Shown: positions 52,172 through 61,989, counted from the first letter of the stretch. The stretch is DNA of 64,000 bases from G963717155 sp963717155 (GCA_963717155.1 OY970326.1:3472001-3536000); one strand, 5' to 3'. The notes: generated from the letters alone by a model not told the origin. Numbers and translations: made by a program.

Positions 52172-53333
52172 ACCGCACGCGACTTCGCCTGGGCGGCGTG
52201 TGCTGCTGGTTTGTCAGCTTGACGGCTTCTCGAACGGCTGGCGGCCGACTGAGATGCAGCGGTTTCTCGAGCGTCGTGGGCACGATGTGCGCGTCGTCAA
52301 CACGTACTATCTCAGTCGCGCTTCGAGCGACTCGTCGTCGCCGCTGAGCAAGCTTCCGTATCCGGCGCCGCGCAAGGCTGCCCTGTACGCGGTGGAGGCC
52401 GCGTCTCTCGTGCTCACACGACGTTGGTCGTTCGGCCGGCGCAATCTCTCCTACTACGCCGTGCGCGCCGACTGTCGACTCCGACGCTCGATCCTGCGGT
52501 CATCGTTGCCGCTCGACGAATTCGATCTGGTGCTTTCCGCCACTCCACATGACGCAGAACTCGTGTTGATCCCAACCACCGCATGCAGGATGTACGACTG
52601 CATGACGCCGTGGGCGGACGAGCTCAGCTTCGAAGATCGGCTCACACGGCGGCAGCACGCAAAGCTCCGACGCTATGAGACCGAGCTTCTCGAGGGCGCG
52701 GATCTCCTGACGTTCGCCTGGGAGTCGTACGCGCGCTACGCCGCGGAGCATTACGGGCTCAGCCTCGACAACCTCCTCCAGTTGAACTGCGGTTGTGTTC
52801 CTTCGGACACGCGGGGTCAGTTCGCTGATCCGCCACGTGTCTGCTACCTCGGATCGCTCAGCTCCCAATACATCGACTTGCCGCTGCTTTCGCGGCTGTC
52901 GAGGCTGTATCCGCACATCGATGTGTACGGAGGACCCGAGCCACCCGCGTCGCTCGGTATCAACTTCAAGGGCTGGGCCTCGCCCGACGTGCTCCAGCAA
53001 TACCAGTTCGGGTTGATCACGTGCACGAAGGACGAACTCAGGAGAGATGGGTTCTCCGCCAAGCACCTGCAGTACATGGCATACGGACTACCGATCCTCG
53101 TACCAGCCTGGCGCCGGCACCTCGACCTACTACGCGGATCGGTCCCCTACACCGAGGAGAACTTCCTCGAGACGATCGCCTCGCTCAGCAACCACACCGC
53201 ATGGCAACACGTCAGCGACGAAGCCTACGCACAGGCACAACTGCTGACATGGGACAACACCCTCAGCCCACTCGACGCCGCGCTCCGTGCGCTACCACCC
53301 CGCAACCCCGCGGCGGCAGATCGCTCCCGCTAG
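52161..53333 (+). CDS. Glycosyltransferase, tandem copy 1
   Basis: A 390-residue protein of GT-B type. The N-terminus GRRVLLVCQLDGFSNGWRPTEMQRFLERRGHDVRVV is a typical acceptor-side start. The middle carries DEFDLVLSATPHDAELV, and the donor side has RVCYLGSLSSQYIDLPLLSRLSRLYPHIDVYGGPEPPASL with TKDELRRDGFSAKHLQYMAYGLPILVPAWRRHLDL, where Ser-Ala-Lys-His-Leu contacts the nucleotide. It differs from copy 2 mainly in the central block (about residues 120-180), while both ends are almost the same at the DNA level. Start is the ATG at 52161. Confidence 0.83.
   Translation: MGESPHATSPGRRVLLVCQLDGFSNGWRPTEMQRFLERRGHDVRVVNTYYLSRASSDSSSPLSKLPYPAPRKAALYAVEAASLVLTRRWSFGRRNLSYYAVRADCRLRRSILRSSLPLDEFDLVLSATPHDAELVLIPTTACRMYDCMTPWADELSFEDRLTRRQHAKLRRYETELLEGADLLTFAWESYARYAAEHYGLSLDNLLQLNCGCVPSDTRGQFADPPRVCYLGSLSSQYIDLPLLSRLSRLYPHIDVYGGPEPPASLGINFKGWASPDVLQQYQFGLITCTKDELRRDGFSAKHLQYMAYGLPILVPAWRRHLDLLRGSVPYTEENFLETIASLSNHTAWQHVSDEAYAQAQLLTWDNTLSPLDAALRALPPRNPAAADRSR
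52262..52520 (+). repeat. 5' repeat block of the tandem glycosyltransferases (copy 1)
   Basis: Nearly identical, with only scattered substitutions, to about 53458-53716 in copy 2 (offset 1196 bases). The identity stops abruptly at the divergent central block, the pattern expected of gene conversion or recent recombination. Confidence 0.8.
52881..53300 (+). repeat. 3' repeat block of the tandem glycosyltransferases (copy 1)
   Basis: About 420 bases nearly identical to 54077-54496 in copy 2 at the same 1196-base offset, with very few substitutions (for example at the CGTACCAGC/CGTACCCGC site). It covers the nucleotide-sugar binding half of the protein. Confidence 0.85.
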
Positions 53334-53356
53334 GCTTTCCCGCGTGAGGGAGTCTC

Positions 53357-54523
53357 ATGAGTGATCCGGCTGCGGTCGCGCCGGGCGGCCGCCGCGTTCT
53401 CCTGGTGTGCCAGCTCGACGGCTTCGCCAACGGCTGGCGGCCGACCGAGTTCCAACAGTTTCTCGAGCGTCGTGGGCACGATGTGCGCGTCGTCAACACG
53501 TACTATCTCAGTCGCGCTTCCAGCGACTCGTCGTCGCCGCTGAGCAAGCTTCCCTATCCGGCGCCGCGCAAGGCCGCCCTGTACGCGGTGGAGGCCGCGT
53601 CTCTCGTGCTCACACGGCGTTGGTCGTTCGGCCGGCGCAATCTCTCCTACTACGCCGTGCGTGCCGACTGTCGACTCCGACGCTCGATCCTGCGATCGTC
53701 GTTGCCGCTCGACGAGTTCGACATGATCATCCTGGCCCATCCGAACGACGCCGAAGTCGTGACCGTTCCGACACGTGCTCGAGTGTTCTACGATTGCCCG
53801 GATCCGTGGGCCGACGAGCTCGACTTCGAAGGACGCCTCAACAAACGGCAGCACGCGAAGCTCAAACGCTTCGACATCGACCTTCTCGAGAGAGCCGATC
53901 TCCTGTCCTTCTCGTGGGAGTCGTACGCGCGCTACGCCGCAGAGCATTACGGGCTCAGCCTCGACAACCTCCTCCAGCTTAACTGGGGCTGTATCCCGTC
54001 CGAGACGCGGGGTCAGTTCGCCGATCCACCACGTGTGTGCTATCTCGGCTCTCTGAGCTCGCGGTTCATCAATCTACCGCTGCTTTCGCGGCTGTCGAGG
54101 CTGTATCCGCACATCGATGTGTACGGAGGACCCGAGCCACCCGCGTCGCTCGGTATCAACTTCAAGGGCTGGGCCTCGCCCGACGTGCTCCAGCAATACC
54201 AGTTCGGGTTGATCACGTGCACGAAGGACGAACTCAGGAGAGATGGGTTCTCCGCCAAGCACCTGCAGTACATGGCATACGGACTACCGATCCTCGTACC
54301 CGCCTGGCGCCGGCACCTCGACCTACTACGCGGATCGGTCCCCTACACCGAGGAGAACTTCCTCGAGACGATCGCCTCGCTCAGCAACCACACCGCATGG
54401 CAACGGGTCAGCGACGAAGCCTACGCACAGGCACAACTGCTGACATGGGACAACACCCTCAGCCCACTCGACGCCGCGCTCCGTGCGCTACCACCCCACA
54501 ATTCCGCACGGCTGGCGGATTGA
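53357..54523 (+). CDS. Glycosyltransferase, tandem copy 2
   Basis: A 388-residue paralog of the preceding gene. The ATG at 53357 has GGGAG upstream (GAGGGAGTCTC). Its N-terminal 110 residues and C-terminal 140 residues are near-identical to copy 1, while residues about 118-180 differ (DEFDMIILAHPNDAEVVTVPTRARVFYDCPDPWADELDF). This central difference probably changes the acceptor or donor choice, since the flanks keep the fold and nucleotide pocket. Convergent with the flippase gene. Confidence 0.83.
   Translation: MSDPAAVAPGGRRVLLVCQLDGFANGWRPTEFQQFLERRGHDVRVVNTYYLSRASSDSSSPLSKLPYPAPRKAALYAVEAASLVLTRRWSFGRRNLSYYAVRADCRLRRSILRSSLPLDEFDMIILAHPNDAEVVTVPTRARVFYDCPDPWADELDFEGRLNKRQHAKLKRFDIDLLERADLLSFSWESYARYAAEHYGLSLDNLLQLNWGCIPSETRGQFADPPRVCYLGSLSSRFINLPLLSRLSRLYPHIDVYGGPEPPASLGINFKGWASPDVLQQYQFGLITCTKDELRRDGFSAKHLQYMAYGLPILVPAWRRHLDLLRGSVPYTEENFLETIASLSNHTAWQRVSDEAYAQAQLLTWDNTLSPLDAALRALPPHNSARLAD
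53458..53716 (+). repeat. 5' repeat block of the tandem glycosyltransferases (copy 2)
   Basis: Partner of 52262-52520, see there; differences are few and mostly single bases (for example CGTGCGCGCC against CGTGCGTGCC). Confidence 0.8.
54077..54496 (+). repeat. 3' repeat block of the tandem glycosyltransferases (copy 2)
   Basis: Partner of 52881-53300. The identity ends just before the diverged C-terminal residues of the two proteins. Confidence 0.85.
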
Positions 54524-54536
54524 CACGTCGGACGCA

Positions 54537-56037
54537 TCATGCAGGCGCCGGAGACCCGCGAAGTGCCACACCGACCACGAACATCAGCGTGACGACTACC
54601 GGTAATCCGGTGAGGGCGAGGCCAACGAAACCGCCCACACCAAGGCGCACGATGCCAAGCTCCACCACGACGGTCAGACAGGCCGCTCCGATCGCGACGA
54701 TCCACCACCGCAGACCCGGGAAGACTACTGGCAGCTGTTCCGTCTGCACGCAGAGCCACACGAAGTAGGCGGCCGCGACGACGCCGGTGATCGCCGTCGC
54801 GGAAACGACCCCGATCATGCCGAAGAGCAGGGCCGTCGGAATGGTGAGTAGTGCATTGCAGACGGTCCAGATCGTCGAGTAGCGCGCCTCGAGCCCAGGA
54901 CGACCGATGGCTCGGACGTAACACGTTCGGAGCCCTGTGAACCCGACGTGGACGATGTACCCCGACAGGAGAATGGCTGCAGTGACTCCACTCAGCACAT
55001 AGTCATCGCCGAGCCAGACAGGAACGCTGAACCCGATTGCCGCGACTGCGACGATCCCATAACCAAGGACGCTCGGCAGCCATCTTCGCTCGAGCTGCTT
55101 GAACTCCACTGCCGCAGCCAATCGCCCGGCATGCCGAAAGGTGGTTGTCAGTCGGGTCAGAAGCGGCGAGAACGCGTACAGGGGGACGCTGCGGGCGCCG
55201 GACGCCGCCTGAAGGCCGATGCTATAGAGCCCGACATAACGCACAGGCGAGACTGCAGCGATCACGAAGCCGTCCAGCTCGGCGTTGACGAAGCCGGAAA
55301 GTGCAGCGAGCTGCATGCGGGAGGCGTAGGTGCCAACCTCGCGCATCACCGACCCGCGGCGGAAGAAGCGGGCGCCCGATCCGTATGTTGGATCTCGCGA
55401 GGACCAACCCGATGACGACCATGGTCCCGTAGCGGAGCGCGGTCGCCGCGAAGAGAGGCCCGAGCTGCGCTCCGTGCTGGACGAGAATGAGAGCCGCAAT
55501 GGCGAAGACCCCGACCGAGGTCGTTGTCGCCGCAGCGAGGGCTTGGAACTGGCCATTGCCCTGCAGGAGGGCGGCCACGGCGTCCGAGGCCAATCCGAGA
55601 ACAGCGAGCGCAGGTAGCCAGTGAAATGCCCAGATCGCCTCGGGCTCGAGGCTCGCAGGAATATGGAACAACGGGATGAGCGTCGAAGCGAACGCGAATG
55701 ACAGAAGAGTCACTACAAATCCGAACGCAGCGAACAGCGCCATGGCGCCAACCAAGAGGCGACCCGACTCCGAGTGCTCGGACCGGGCGGCGTAGATCGC
55801 GAAGAACCGTGCAAGCGACGCCGAGATGCCGCCATCCAACGACGTGAGGGTGCTCAGCGCGATAAGTACGAGAGACCAGACGCCGAACAGGTCGGCACCC
55901 AGCCGCGAGACGAGAAACGGCGTCAGTGCGAGCGCGACGACGACGGGTGCCACCTGGGCCAGTCCGTTGAACCCGACGAGCCTTGCGAAGCGCGATCGAG
56001 GCGGCGCCACGTCCCGATCGGTCGGCGCAGCCGTCAC
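54537..56037 (-). pseudogene. Frameshifted Wzx-type oligosaccharide flippase
   Basis: Membrane transporter with about 12-14 TMs that moves lipid-linked saccharide units outward. From the GTG at 56037 the first frame reads RFARLVGFNGLAQVAPVVVALALTPFLVSRLGADLFGVWSL (a Wzx/MATE-type start) down to LVLARSNIRIGR. Near 55368-55380 the frame changes. The second half RFFRRGSVMREVGTYASRMQLAALSGFVNAELDGFVIAAVSPVRYVGLYSIG continues to 54537 with further TMs. It starts in overlap with the GT4 gene upstream (GTGA), as expected of an intact operon, so the break may be a sequence indel. Confidence 0.85.
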
Positions 56038-57200
56038 GAGCGGACCGCAGGGAGAAGTGCGCGGTACAACGAGGCGGTGTCTCTCGCGATCACTGCGAGG
56101 TCGAACTCAGCGAGCGCACGTCGCCGCGACTCGGCGCCGAACCGGGCTCTCACGTCCTCCCTCCGGGCCAGGCGCAGCACCGCGTCCGCGATCGCGCCTG
56201 CATCTCGCGGCGGGATCAGGAAACCGTTCACCCCGTCGGCGACCACCTCGCGCGATCCTGCCACGTCTGCCGCGATGAGAGGCAAGGCCATCGACGCGGC
56301 TTCGAGGAGCGCACGAGGGATTCCCTCCCGATAGAACGAGGGAAACACGAATGCATCGGCGAGCTGGAGGAGGCGCTTGACGTCACTCCGCGCTCCGATC
56401 CATTTCACCGAGTCACGGAGTTCTTCGAACTCTGCATCGGTGAGCGCCTCCATGCTCTCCTGATCGGCGGGTCCCGCAAGCAGGAACTGAATCGACGGAT
56501 CGACATCGTGGACGGCGCGAGCCGCGCGCGCGAGCTCGAGAACCCCCTTCGATCGCAAGACACGCGTGACCGTCAGGAAGACGAGACCGTGTTCCGAGAG
56601 TCCTAGCTCCCTTCGGAAAGCCGCGTCGTCACCATCGCACTCGGGATTCAGCAGATCCGTACGTACGCCAGAGCCACGAATGACCGTCAACCGTTGGCGT
56701 GAAACCACGCGACGTCGCACGAACTCGCGGGCGTCATCGTGATTCTGAAAGGTGGTCTGATCCGCTAACCGACACGCAACGGTCTGCAAGGCCTGGTATG
56801 GGAGGCGCACCAGCCTGCTTTTCCAGTCGCGGGTCGCGTACAGGCTGCCGAGGCCGGGCAACGTCCCGATGACCACGGGTACGCCCGCGAGCCGCGCCGC
56901 TAGCCGACCCCAGACGCACGGTTTGGTGTCGAAGGTGTGGACGATCTCCGGTCTCTCAGCCCGGAAGAGCCGTACGAGCTGCGACAGACCCCAGAGGTCG
57001 TGTATCGGACTCACGCCGCGGGACATCCGATAGGACCGGTAGCGCAGGTGGGCCGCTTCGAAGGGCACGGCGAGTTTCGGGTCCGTACCAGCTGCACCGA
57101 CCTCGAACTCATCTCGCAACGCATGCATCAGATCGATCCGAGCATCAACGTCCGAGCCGCCGACGAGCCAGACTCGAGGGTGCGCCGTCGTCCCGCCCAC
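56034..57200 (-). CDS. Glycosyltransferase family 4
   Basis: A 388-residue GT-B enzyme. Acceptor domain EIVHTFDTKPCVWGRLAARLAGVPVVIGTLPGLGSLYA, a linker VIRGSGVRTDLLNP, and a donor domain with FLTVTRVLRSKGVLELARAARAVHD, ADAFVFPSFYREGIPRALLEAASMALPLIAADVAGSREVV (the E-x7-E motif in REGIPRALLEA). It resembles the galacto- or N-acetylaminosugar transferases of capsule clusters. The GTG start at 57200 has AGGAG upstream, and the stop overlaps the flippase start. Confidence 0.9.
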   Translation of the reverse strand: MGGTTAHPRVWLVGGSDVDARIDLMHALRDEFEVGAAGTDPKLAVPFEAAHLRYRSYRMSRGVSPIHDLWGLSQLVRLFRAERPEIVHTFDTKPCVWGRLAARLAGVPVVIGTLPGLGSLYATRDWKSRLVRLPYQALQTVACRLADQTTFQNHDDAREFVRRRVVSRQRLTVIRGSGVRTDLLNPECDGDDAAFRRELGLSEHGLVFLTVTRVLRSKGVLELARAARAVHDVDPSIQFLLAGPADQESMEALTDAEFEELRDSVKWIGARSDVKRLLQLADAFVFPSFYREGIPRALLEAASMALPLIAADVAGSREVVADGVNGFLIPPRDAGAIADAVLRLARREDVRARFGAESRRRALAEFDLAVIARDTASLYRALLPAVRS

Positions 57201-57207
57201 GTCTCCT

Positions 57208-58797
57208 CTACGGCCCGCGCGTGATGGAGACGACGTCCGACCGGACGACGTACGAGCGGCCCGTACTCACGCGAGCCTGTACCAGCACGATCGCTCTCTT
57301 GTTCGGAAGCCGGCCCCTCGGAATTCGCAGATGAACGGTCCCGGCGCGCGTACGCGGTCGGAACGTCAGGCGTGCAACGACTCGCTGGCGCTTCGCTCCG
57401 ACGGCGGCGCCGCCCCGCAGTCGCACGGTGATTGCCCAGAGGAACGAGACGTTGCCGCGGAAGCGGAGCGAAAGGCCGTGTCGCCGTAGATTCGCGATCG
57501 TTACTCGACTCGGCGCTGACAGCCTTGCGCGGAGCAGCACGGCGGACGGCGCCGAATGGGTCGGAGATACGCCGCCCTGCGGAGCCGTCGTCGATCCGTT
57601 GCCGGCGACCGGCGATGTGCCGCCTCCCTGCAGTGGTGAAGTGCTGCCTGCAGGGGGCACCTTGCCCGTTCCCGCGGGTGCGGTGGACACGAGCGGAGTC
57701 GTGTAGGTGCAGCCATCGTAAGGATGGATCCGCGCCTCGGCGACACCGCCAGCGAACGAGTTGCCCGAGACGTTGATGCTGCAAGATTCCGACACGTCGA
57801 CCAGCGCCATGTTCTCGGCGCCCAGCGGGATCGTGTTGCCGGTGACCGTAAGCCCATCCACGCGAACGATGTCGATCGCAACGGTCCCCGGATTCGAGTA
57901 GGGCACCTCGGCCGTGTTCCCGGTGATGGCGATGTTCGAGTGACGCTGGCCGGACAGCGCGATCACAGCCATGTGCGTTCCGACGCCGGTGAAATCGTTG
58001 TCGCTCACCGTGACAGAGTCGACCGGCCCGTCACCGAGTGCGTCGAACGCCTCGACGCTCCTCACGTGATTGTTGGTGAACGTGGCTCCGCTGATCCCGA
58101 ACCCTGCCCCGTTCGGCTCGATGTCGAACACCGTCCTGCCAACCTGGTCAAACGATGTCCGCTCGATCAGCACGTTCCGCGCTGCAGTGAGAGCGGCGCC
58201 CATCCGCCCGGCCCGCGAGCAACTGCTGTCATGCACATGGACATCGCTCGACCATGACTTGCTGTAGTAGCCCTGTCCTACGTAGAAACAGTCGCCGTAG
58301 ACATTGGTGACGGTGACATTGCCGATGTCGACGCCGCTCGGCCCGAGGAGTTCAATGCCGTGAGAGTGCTGAAGCGCTGCATTGAACGTTCCGCCCTGCG
58401 CATCTCCGCCATCGATCGTCATGTCGCGAAATGTGAAGTCGGACCCCTCGACGAGTCGCCACTGCGACCTGCCCGCCTGAACGGTCGTCGCCTTGAACGT
58501 GGCTCCGTTACCATCGAAGGTCAAACCGTGGCGATAGCTGAGCTCGAGCGTCCCGTCGATCCGGTAGCAGCCACCGCTTGCGAACGAGAGAACAGAGTTA
58601 TCAGGAACCGAGGCGATCCAGTTGAGAAGTGGCTGCGTCACATCGGCCGAGCAGTTGCTAGCGATCGTTGCCGGCGCCTGATATACGGGGGCACTTGTGG
58701 CCGCCTGAGTCGAGCCCAGCACGACACTCGCGACAGCAACGGCAAGCACGGCGAGACGCAGCCGACCCGCCACCCTCTGGATCGCTGGAAGTTGCAT
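57208..58797 (-). CDS. Secreted right-handed beta-helix protein
   Basis: About 529 residues. Signal sequence LRLAVLAVAVASVVLGSTQAATSA. Residues about 60-360 form parallel beta-helix coils (GIELLGPSGVDIGNVTVTNVYGDCFYV, NVLIERTSFDQVGRTVFDI, SVTVSDNDFTGVGTHMAVIAL and NIAITGNTAEV), the fold used by polysaccharide lyases, epimerases and cell-surface binding proteins. A Gly/Pro/Ser linker precedes a C-terminal beta module (SAPSRVTIANLRRHGLSLRFRGN...). The start is the ATG at 58797. In this locus it may modify or bind the exported polysaccharide (inference). Confidence 0.8.
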   Translation of the reverse strand: MQLPAIQRVAGRLRLAVLAVAVASVVLGSTQAATSAPVYQAPATIASNCSADVTQPLLNWIASVPDNSVLSFASGGCYRIDGTLELSYRHGLTFDGNGATFKATTVQAGRSQWRLVEGSDFTFRDMTIDGGDAQGGTFNAALQHSHGIELLGPSGVDIGNVTVTNVYGDCFYVGQGYYSKSWSSDVHVHDSSCSRAGRMGAALTAARNVLIERTSFDQVGRTVFDIEPNGAGFGISGATFTNNHVRSVEAFDALGDGPVDSVTVSDNDFTGVGTHMAVIALSGQRHSNIAITGNTAEVPYSNPGTVAIDIVRVDGLTVTGNTIPLGAENMALVDVSESCSINVSGNSFAGGVAEARIHPYDGCTYTTPLVSTAPAGTGKVPPAGSTSPLQGGGTSPVAGNGSTTAPQGGVSPTHSAPSAVLLRARLSAPSRVTIANLRRHGLSLRFRGNVSFLWAITVRLRGGAAVGAKRQRVVARLTFRPRTRAGTVHLRIPRGRLPNKRAIVLVQARVSTGRSYVVRSDVVSITRGP

Positions 58798-58861
58798 CAA
58801 GCCCAGATCGGCATGACGGCCGATCTGCTTGATCCCTCATTCGGAGAGCTGGACCGCCTGT

Positions 58862-59772
58862 TCAAGCCAGATTCCTCTTGGTCCACGCCCACTGAGCCCG
58901 AAGGCCGAGCTCGAGTGCAGTCGCTGGCTGCCATCCGAGATCCGAGCGGATCCGCGCCGTATCGGCGCTCGTCCGCCGAACGTCACCGGTGGCAGCAGCG
59001 TCGCGCCTGGGCGCTAGTGGGCGACCCGCAATGGCTTCGAGCATCTCGACTACCTCGAGTACGGTGGCCTCCTCTCCTCCGCCGACATTGTAGATGACAC
59101 CTGCTGCCGCACGCTGCATCGCCGAAATCGTCGCATTCACGACGTCAGCGACGTAGGTAAAGCTTCGTGCTTGCCCCCGTCGCCGTAGATCACGAACGGC
59201 GCCCCGCCGAGCAGGGCCTCGATGGCTCGCTGCATGAACATGTCGGGCCGCTGGCGAGGCCCGTAGACCGTGAAGTAGCGGAGGGTGATCGTCTCGACCC
59301 CGAAGCTCTCAGCGTATGCGTAGGCAAGATGCTCACAGGCCAGCTTCGTGATGCCGTAGGGCGAACGCGGCCTGGGGCTCGCAGTCTCCGCCGTGGGATA
59401 GGTCTCGGCATCTCCGTAGACGGACGACGATGAGGCGAAGACGACGCGCGTGGATGCCTGTGCAGCAGCCTCGAGCACCCGTTGCGTGGCGAGAATGTTG
59501 CGGCGGACGTACAGCGGAAAAGCTCCTCCGAAGCTCCGAACTCCAGGCTGGCCGGCAAGGTGGAAGACGCCGTCCAGTCCGGCGAAGTCGAGCGCGTCCT
59601 CGGCGAGGTCGACCGTTGCGACGTCAAACGACACAGAGTTCATACGCTTCCGGTCGGGGTCGTAGTAGTCGCTGAAGTCGTCAATGGCGACGACGTCGTC
59701 GCCCTGAGCGGCAAGCGCCTCGACCAGATGTGATCCTACGAACCCGGCCGCGCCCGTTACGAGATACCGCAT
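58862..59772 (-). pseudogene. Frameshifted NAD-dependent UDP-sugar epimerase
   Basis: The ATG at 59772 starts MRYLVTGAAGFVGSHLVEALAAQGDDVVAIDDFSDYYDP with an intact SDR active site VVFASSSSVYGDA and SPYGITKLACEHLAYAYA. The frame breaks at the C5 run 59174-59178 (YGDGG/QARSFTYV), after which the normal C-terminus VADVVNATISAMQRAAAGVIYNVGGGEEATVLEVVEMLEAIAGRP continues in another frame to 58862. One missing base in the homopolymer restores it. Family: GalE/UDP-glucuronate epimerase-like. It is divergent from the following SDR gene. Confidence 0.85.
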
Positions 59773-59852
59773 GCGCGAGAGGGTAGACGAGGCGGCTGGG
59801 TGCACGCACACGGGCACCCAGCCCCGCGCCAAGCCGCGGAGCGGGCTAAAGT

Positions 59853-61256
59853 ATGAGGGTGTTTACGCAGTTTTCCGGAGAGTCCAACCCACGAGAGCGG
59901 CTTATTTCCGCGCTCTGCTCGGTCGCGCGTCCGGGGCAGGCGTTGTTGACGCCGGAAACGCTGACGCGTCTCGAGGCGATTACGACGATGCTCCTCGCGG
60001 CTTCGCCTGGATCAGCGAGTGAGGCGGCGGCATTCGAAGGACAACGTGATCGCGAACTGATAGCCGATACCGAACTCGTGCGGCCCTGTGTCGCGGGTCA
60101 CGTGATCCTGGTCACCGGTGGCACCGGCTGCATCGGCTCGGCACTCCTGTCTCAACTGGAGGCCCTGGGCCCGAAAAGGCTCGTGAGCGTCAGTCGGGGG
60201 ATCACGCAGCGACTGGGTGGCATCGAAAGCGTGGACTACGTGCGCTGTGACATCACTCGTGAAGCCGACCTGCGGGGCGTATTCGAGGATTTCGAGCCGG
60301 ACACCGTATTTCACCTAGCCGCGCAGCGAGATCCAGGCCTGGCAGAACGGACGGTTCACACATCTCTCGACACCAATGTGTTTGGAACGCGAAACCTGCT
60401 GGCGTGCAGCCGCGCGACAGGGGTCAGGCGGTTCATCTATGGCTCGACAGGGAAGGCGCTCCGCCCGTTCACTCCGGATATCTACGCTGCGAGCAAGAAG
60501 CTCGGCGAGTTCCTGTGTCTTGCGGCGACATCTGACCATGACATCCAGATCAGCGTGGCTCGTTTCACACATGTCGTCGACAACTCGCTTGTTCTCCGGC
60601 GATTCCGCGGTGTCGGATCGGGTGAGGCTCTGCGCCTTCACGATCCACATATCCGCTTCTACACGCAGTCAGCGCGAGAGGCGGCGCAGCTGCTTCTCAT
60701 CGCGAATGCGAGGAATACGGGTGGTGCGGTCGATGTGTTCGCGATCCGAGATCTCGGGCCTCCGACGGAGCTCTTCGACCTCGCGCTCTCGGTGGCCGCC
60801 GAGTCGTCACGGCCGCGGGCCATCTACGTGGCCGGATACGAGGCTGGATACGAGGACTCGATCTACCCGGGACTGTACGACCCGGAGACGGCTTCGGATG
60901 TGAGTCCTCTGCTGAATGCCTTCGAGGCGGCATACGCACGCGACGTGGGCGAAGGAGTCGATGCGAGTCCGATTCGATTCCCCGACTGCGAGGCCGGCGT
61001 CGCGGCGCTCGCGAGTTTGGAATCGGCCCTGAGGACCAACGCCGAGGAGCGCGCTCTTCGCGGCATCCTCAACACGATTACGATGAGCCTGCTTGCACAG
61101 ACGCTGGACCGGGTCGAGCCCGATCTCATCGAGCGGTTGCTGCGGCTGACGAGTGCGCGAAGGAATGAGATGAGCGACACCGATCTGGCGATCGACGACT
61201 GCCTCCGGCGGCGGGCAGCAGATCTCAGATCGAGTCCGGAAGAACTGACCACGTGA
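59853..61256 (+). CDS. SDR-family nucleotide-sugar dehydratase with unusual N- and C-terminal extensions
   Basis: A 467-residue protein. A roughly 80-residue N-terminal region precedes the Rossmann motif HVILVTGGTGCIGSALLSQLEALGPKRLVS, a CapD-like start (GTGxxG). The active site is RRFIYGSTGKALRPFTPDIYAASKKLGEF, where Tyr-x3-Lys is kept and Thr replaces the usual Ser. The last 110 residues are helical, without family match (NAEERALRGILNTITMSLLAQTLDRVEPDLIERL). Its role is likely in nucleotide-sugar synthesis by location, but both extensions are unexplained. Confidence 0.78.
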   Translation: MRVFTQFSGESNPRERLISALCSVARPGQALLTPETLTRLEAITTMLLAASPGSASEAAAFEGQRDRELIADTELVRPCVAGHVILVTGGTGCIGSALLSQLEALGPKRLVSVSRGITQRLGGIESVDYVRCDITREADLRGVFEDFEPDTVFHLAAQRDPGLAERTVHTSLDTNVFGTRNLLACSRATGVRRFIYGSTGKALRPFTPDIYAASKKLGEFLCLAATSDHDIQISVARFTHVVDNSLVLRRFRGVGSGEALRLHDPHIRFYTQSAREAAQLLLIANARNTGGAVDVFAIRDLGPPTELFDLALSVAAESSRPRAIYVAGYEAGYEDSIYPGLYDPETASDVSPLLNAFEAAYARDVGEGVDASPIRFPDCEAGVAALASLESALRTNAEERALRGILNTITMSLLAQTLDRVEPDLIERLLRLTSARRNEMSDTDLAIDDCLRRRAADLRSSPEELTT

Positions 61257-61443
61257 TGTGACATCCGAGACCGGGCTAGGCTGATACTGACTAGCCGTTC
61301 CTCGGATCTGCGGGGCACGTCCCGACTCCTCGAACGGCGTCGGCTTCGCAGACGCCGAGACGTCCGATTCTCCGCCAGAATGAGCGCCACTCCTCGGCGC
61401 TCGGCTGCCTTGTGAGCGTGGGTCAACCGTATTATCCGATGAC

Positions 61444-61989
61444 GTGCGCCTGGGAATCGCAGATCATCTCGGCTGGGCGATCGCGGTGACCGCCTCCGAG
61501 AACCACGAGGTCGTGGACCGCCGACGGATCGAGTTGATCGAGCCCGGCGTGTCGGCGGCACCGATTCACTACGAGAGCCGGCGTCTCGATGTCGCCGCGA
61601 CGGCGGCGCTGGTCGGGACGGCACGCGCCTCCGTCGCTCGAGCGACGTCGGCTGCGCTCGAGCGAGCTCGCAACCGTGTTGCCCGCGCCGATCCGCTCGA
61701 TCTCTCTTCGAACCTGGCCGCTCGACTTCCCACGGACATCGCCGTCCAGCGTCGCGCGCCATACGAGGCCCGGGCCGACGCCATCATGTACCGCCAGGAG
61801 CTCTCCGCTCTGGCACACGCCCATGGCTGGGAAGTCCATGTCTACGACGCGAAGACAGTGGTGAGTGAGGTGGCCATGATGCTCGGCGAGCGGGCCGACG
61901 AGGTACTGCACGGACCTCGGACGAGGATCGGGCCACCCTGGACCAAGGACCACCGACTCGCGCTCGCCGCGACGGTCGTAGCCGCCTGA
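61444..61989 (+). CDS. Conserved hypothetical protein, possibly frame-disturbed
   Basis: A 181-residue ORF beginning MRLGIADHLGWAIAVTASENHEVVDRRRIELIEPG and containing DIAVQRRAPYEARADAIMYRQELSALAHAHGWEVHVYDAKTVV and WTKDHRLALAATVV. The first region recalls RNase-H/RuvC-like folds with an early Asp, but no function is recognised. Between about 61665 and 61735 a neighbouring frame reads ELATVLPAPIRSISLRTWPLDFP, more protein-like than the ORF itself. Just after the stop, another frame continues RRGGDSSVADELRALGVKGVLVQMAERGYG. So two compensating indels, and perhaps a third, may distort the gene. Confidence 0.6.
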   Translation: MRLGIADHLGWAIAVTASENHEVVDRRRIELIEPGVSAAPIHYESRRLDVAATAALVGTARASVARATSAALERARNRVARADPLDLSSNLAARLPTDIAVQRRAPYEARADAIMYRQELSALAHAHGWEVHVYDAKTVVSEVAMMLGERADEVLHGPRTRIGPPWTKDHRLALAATVVAA

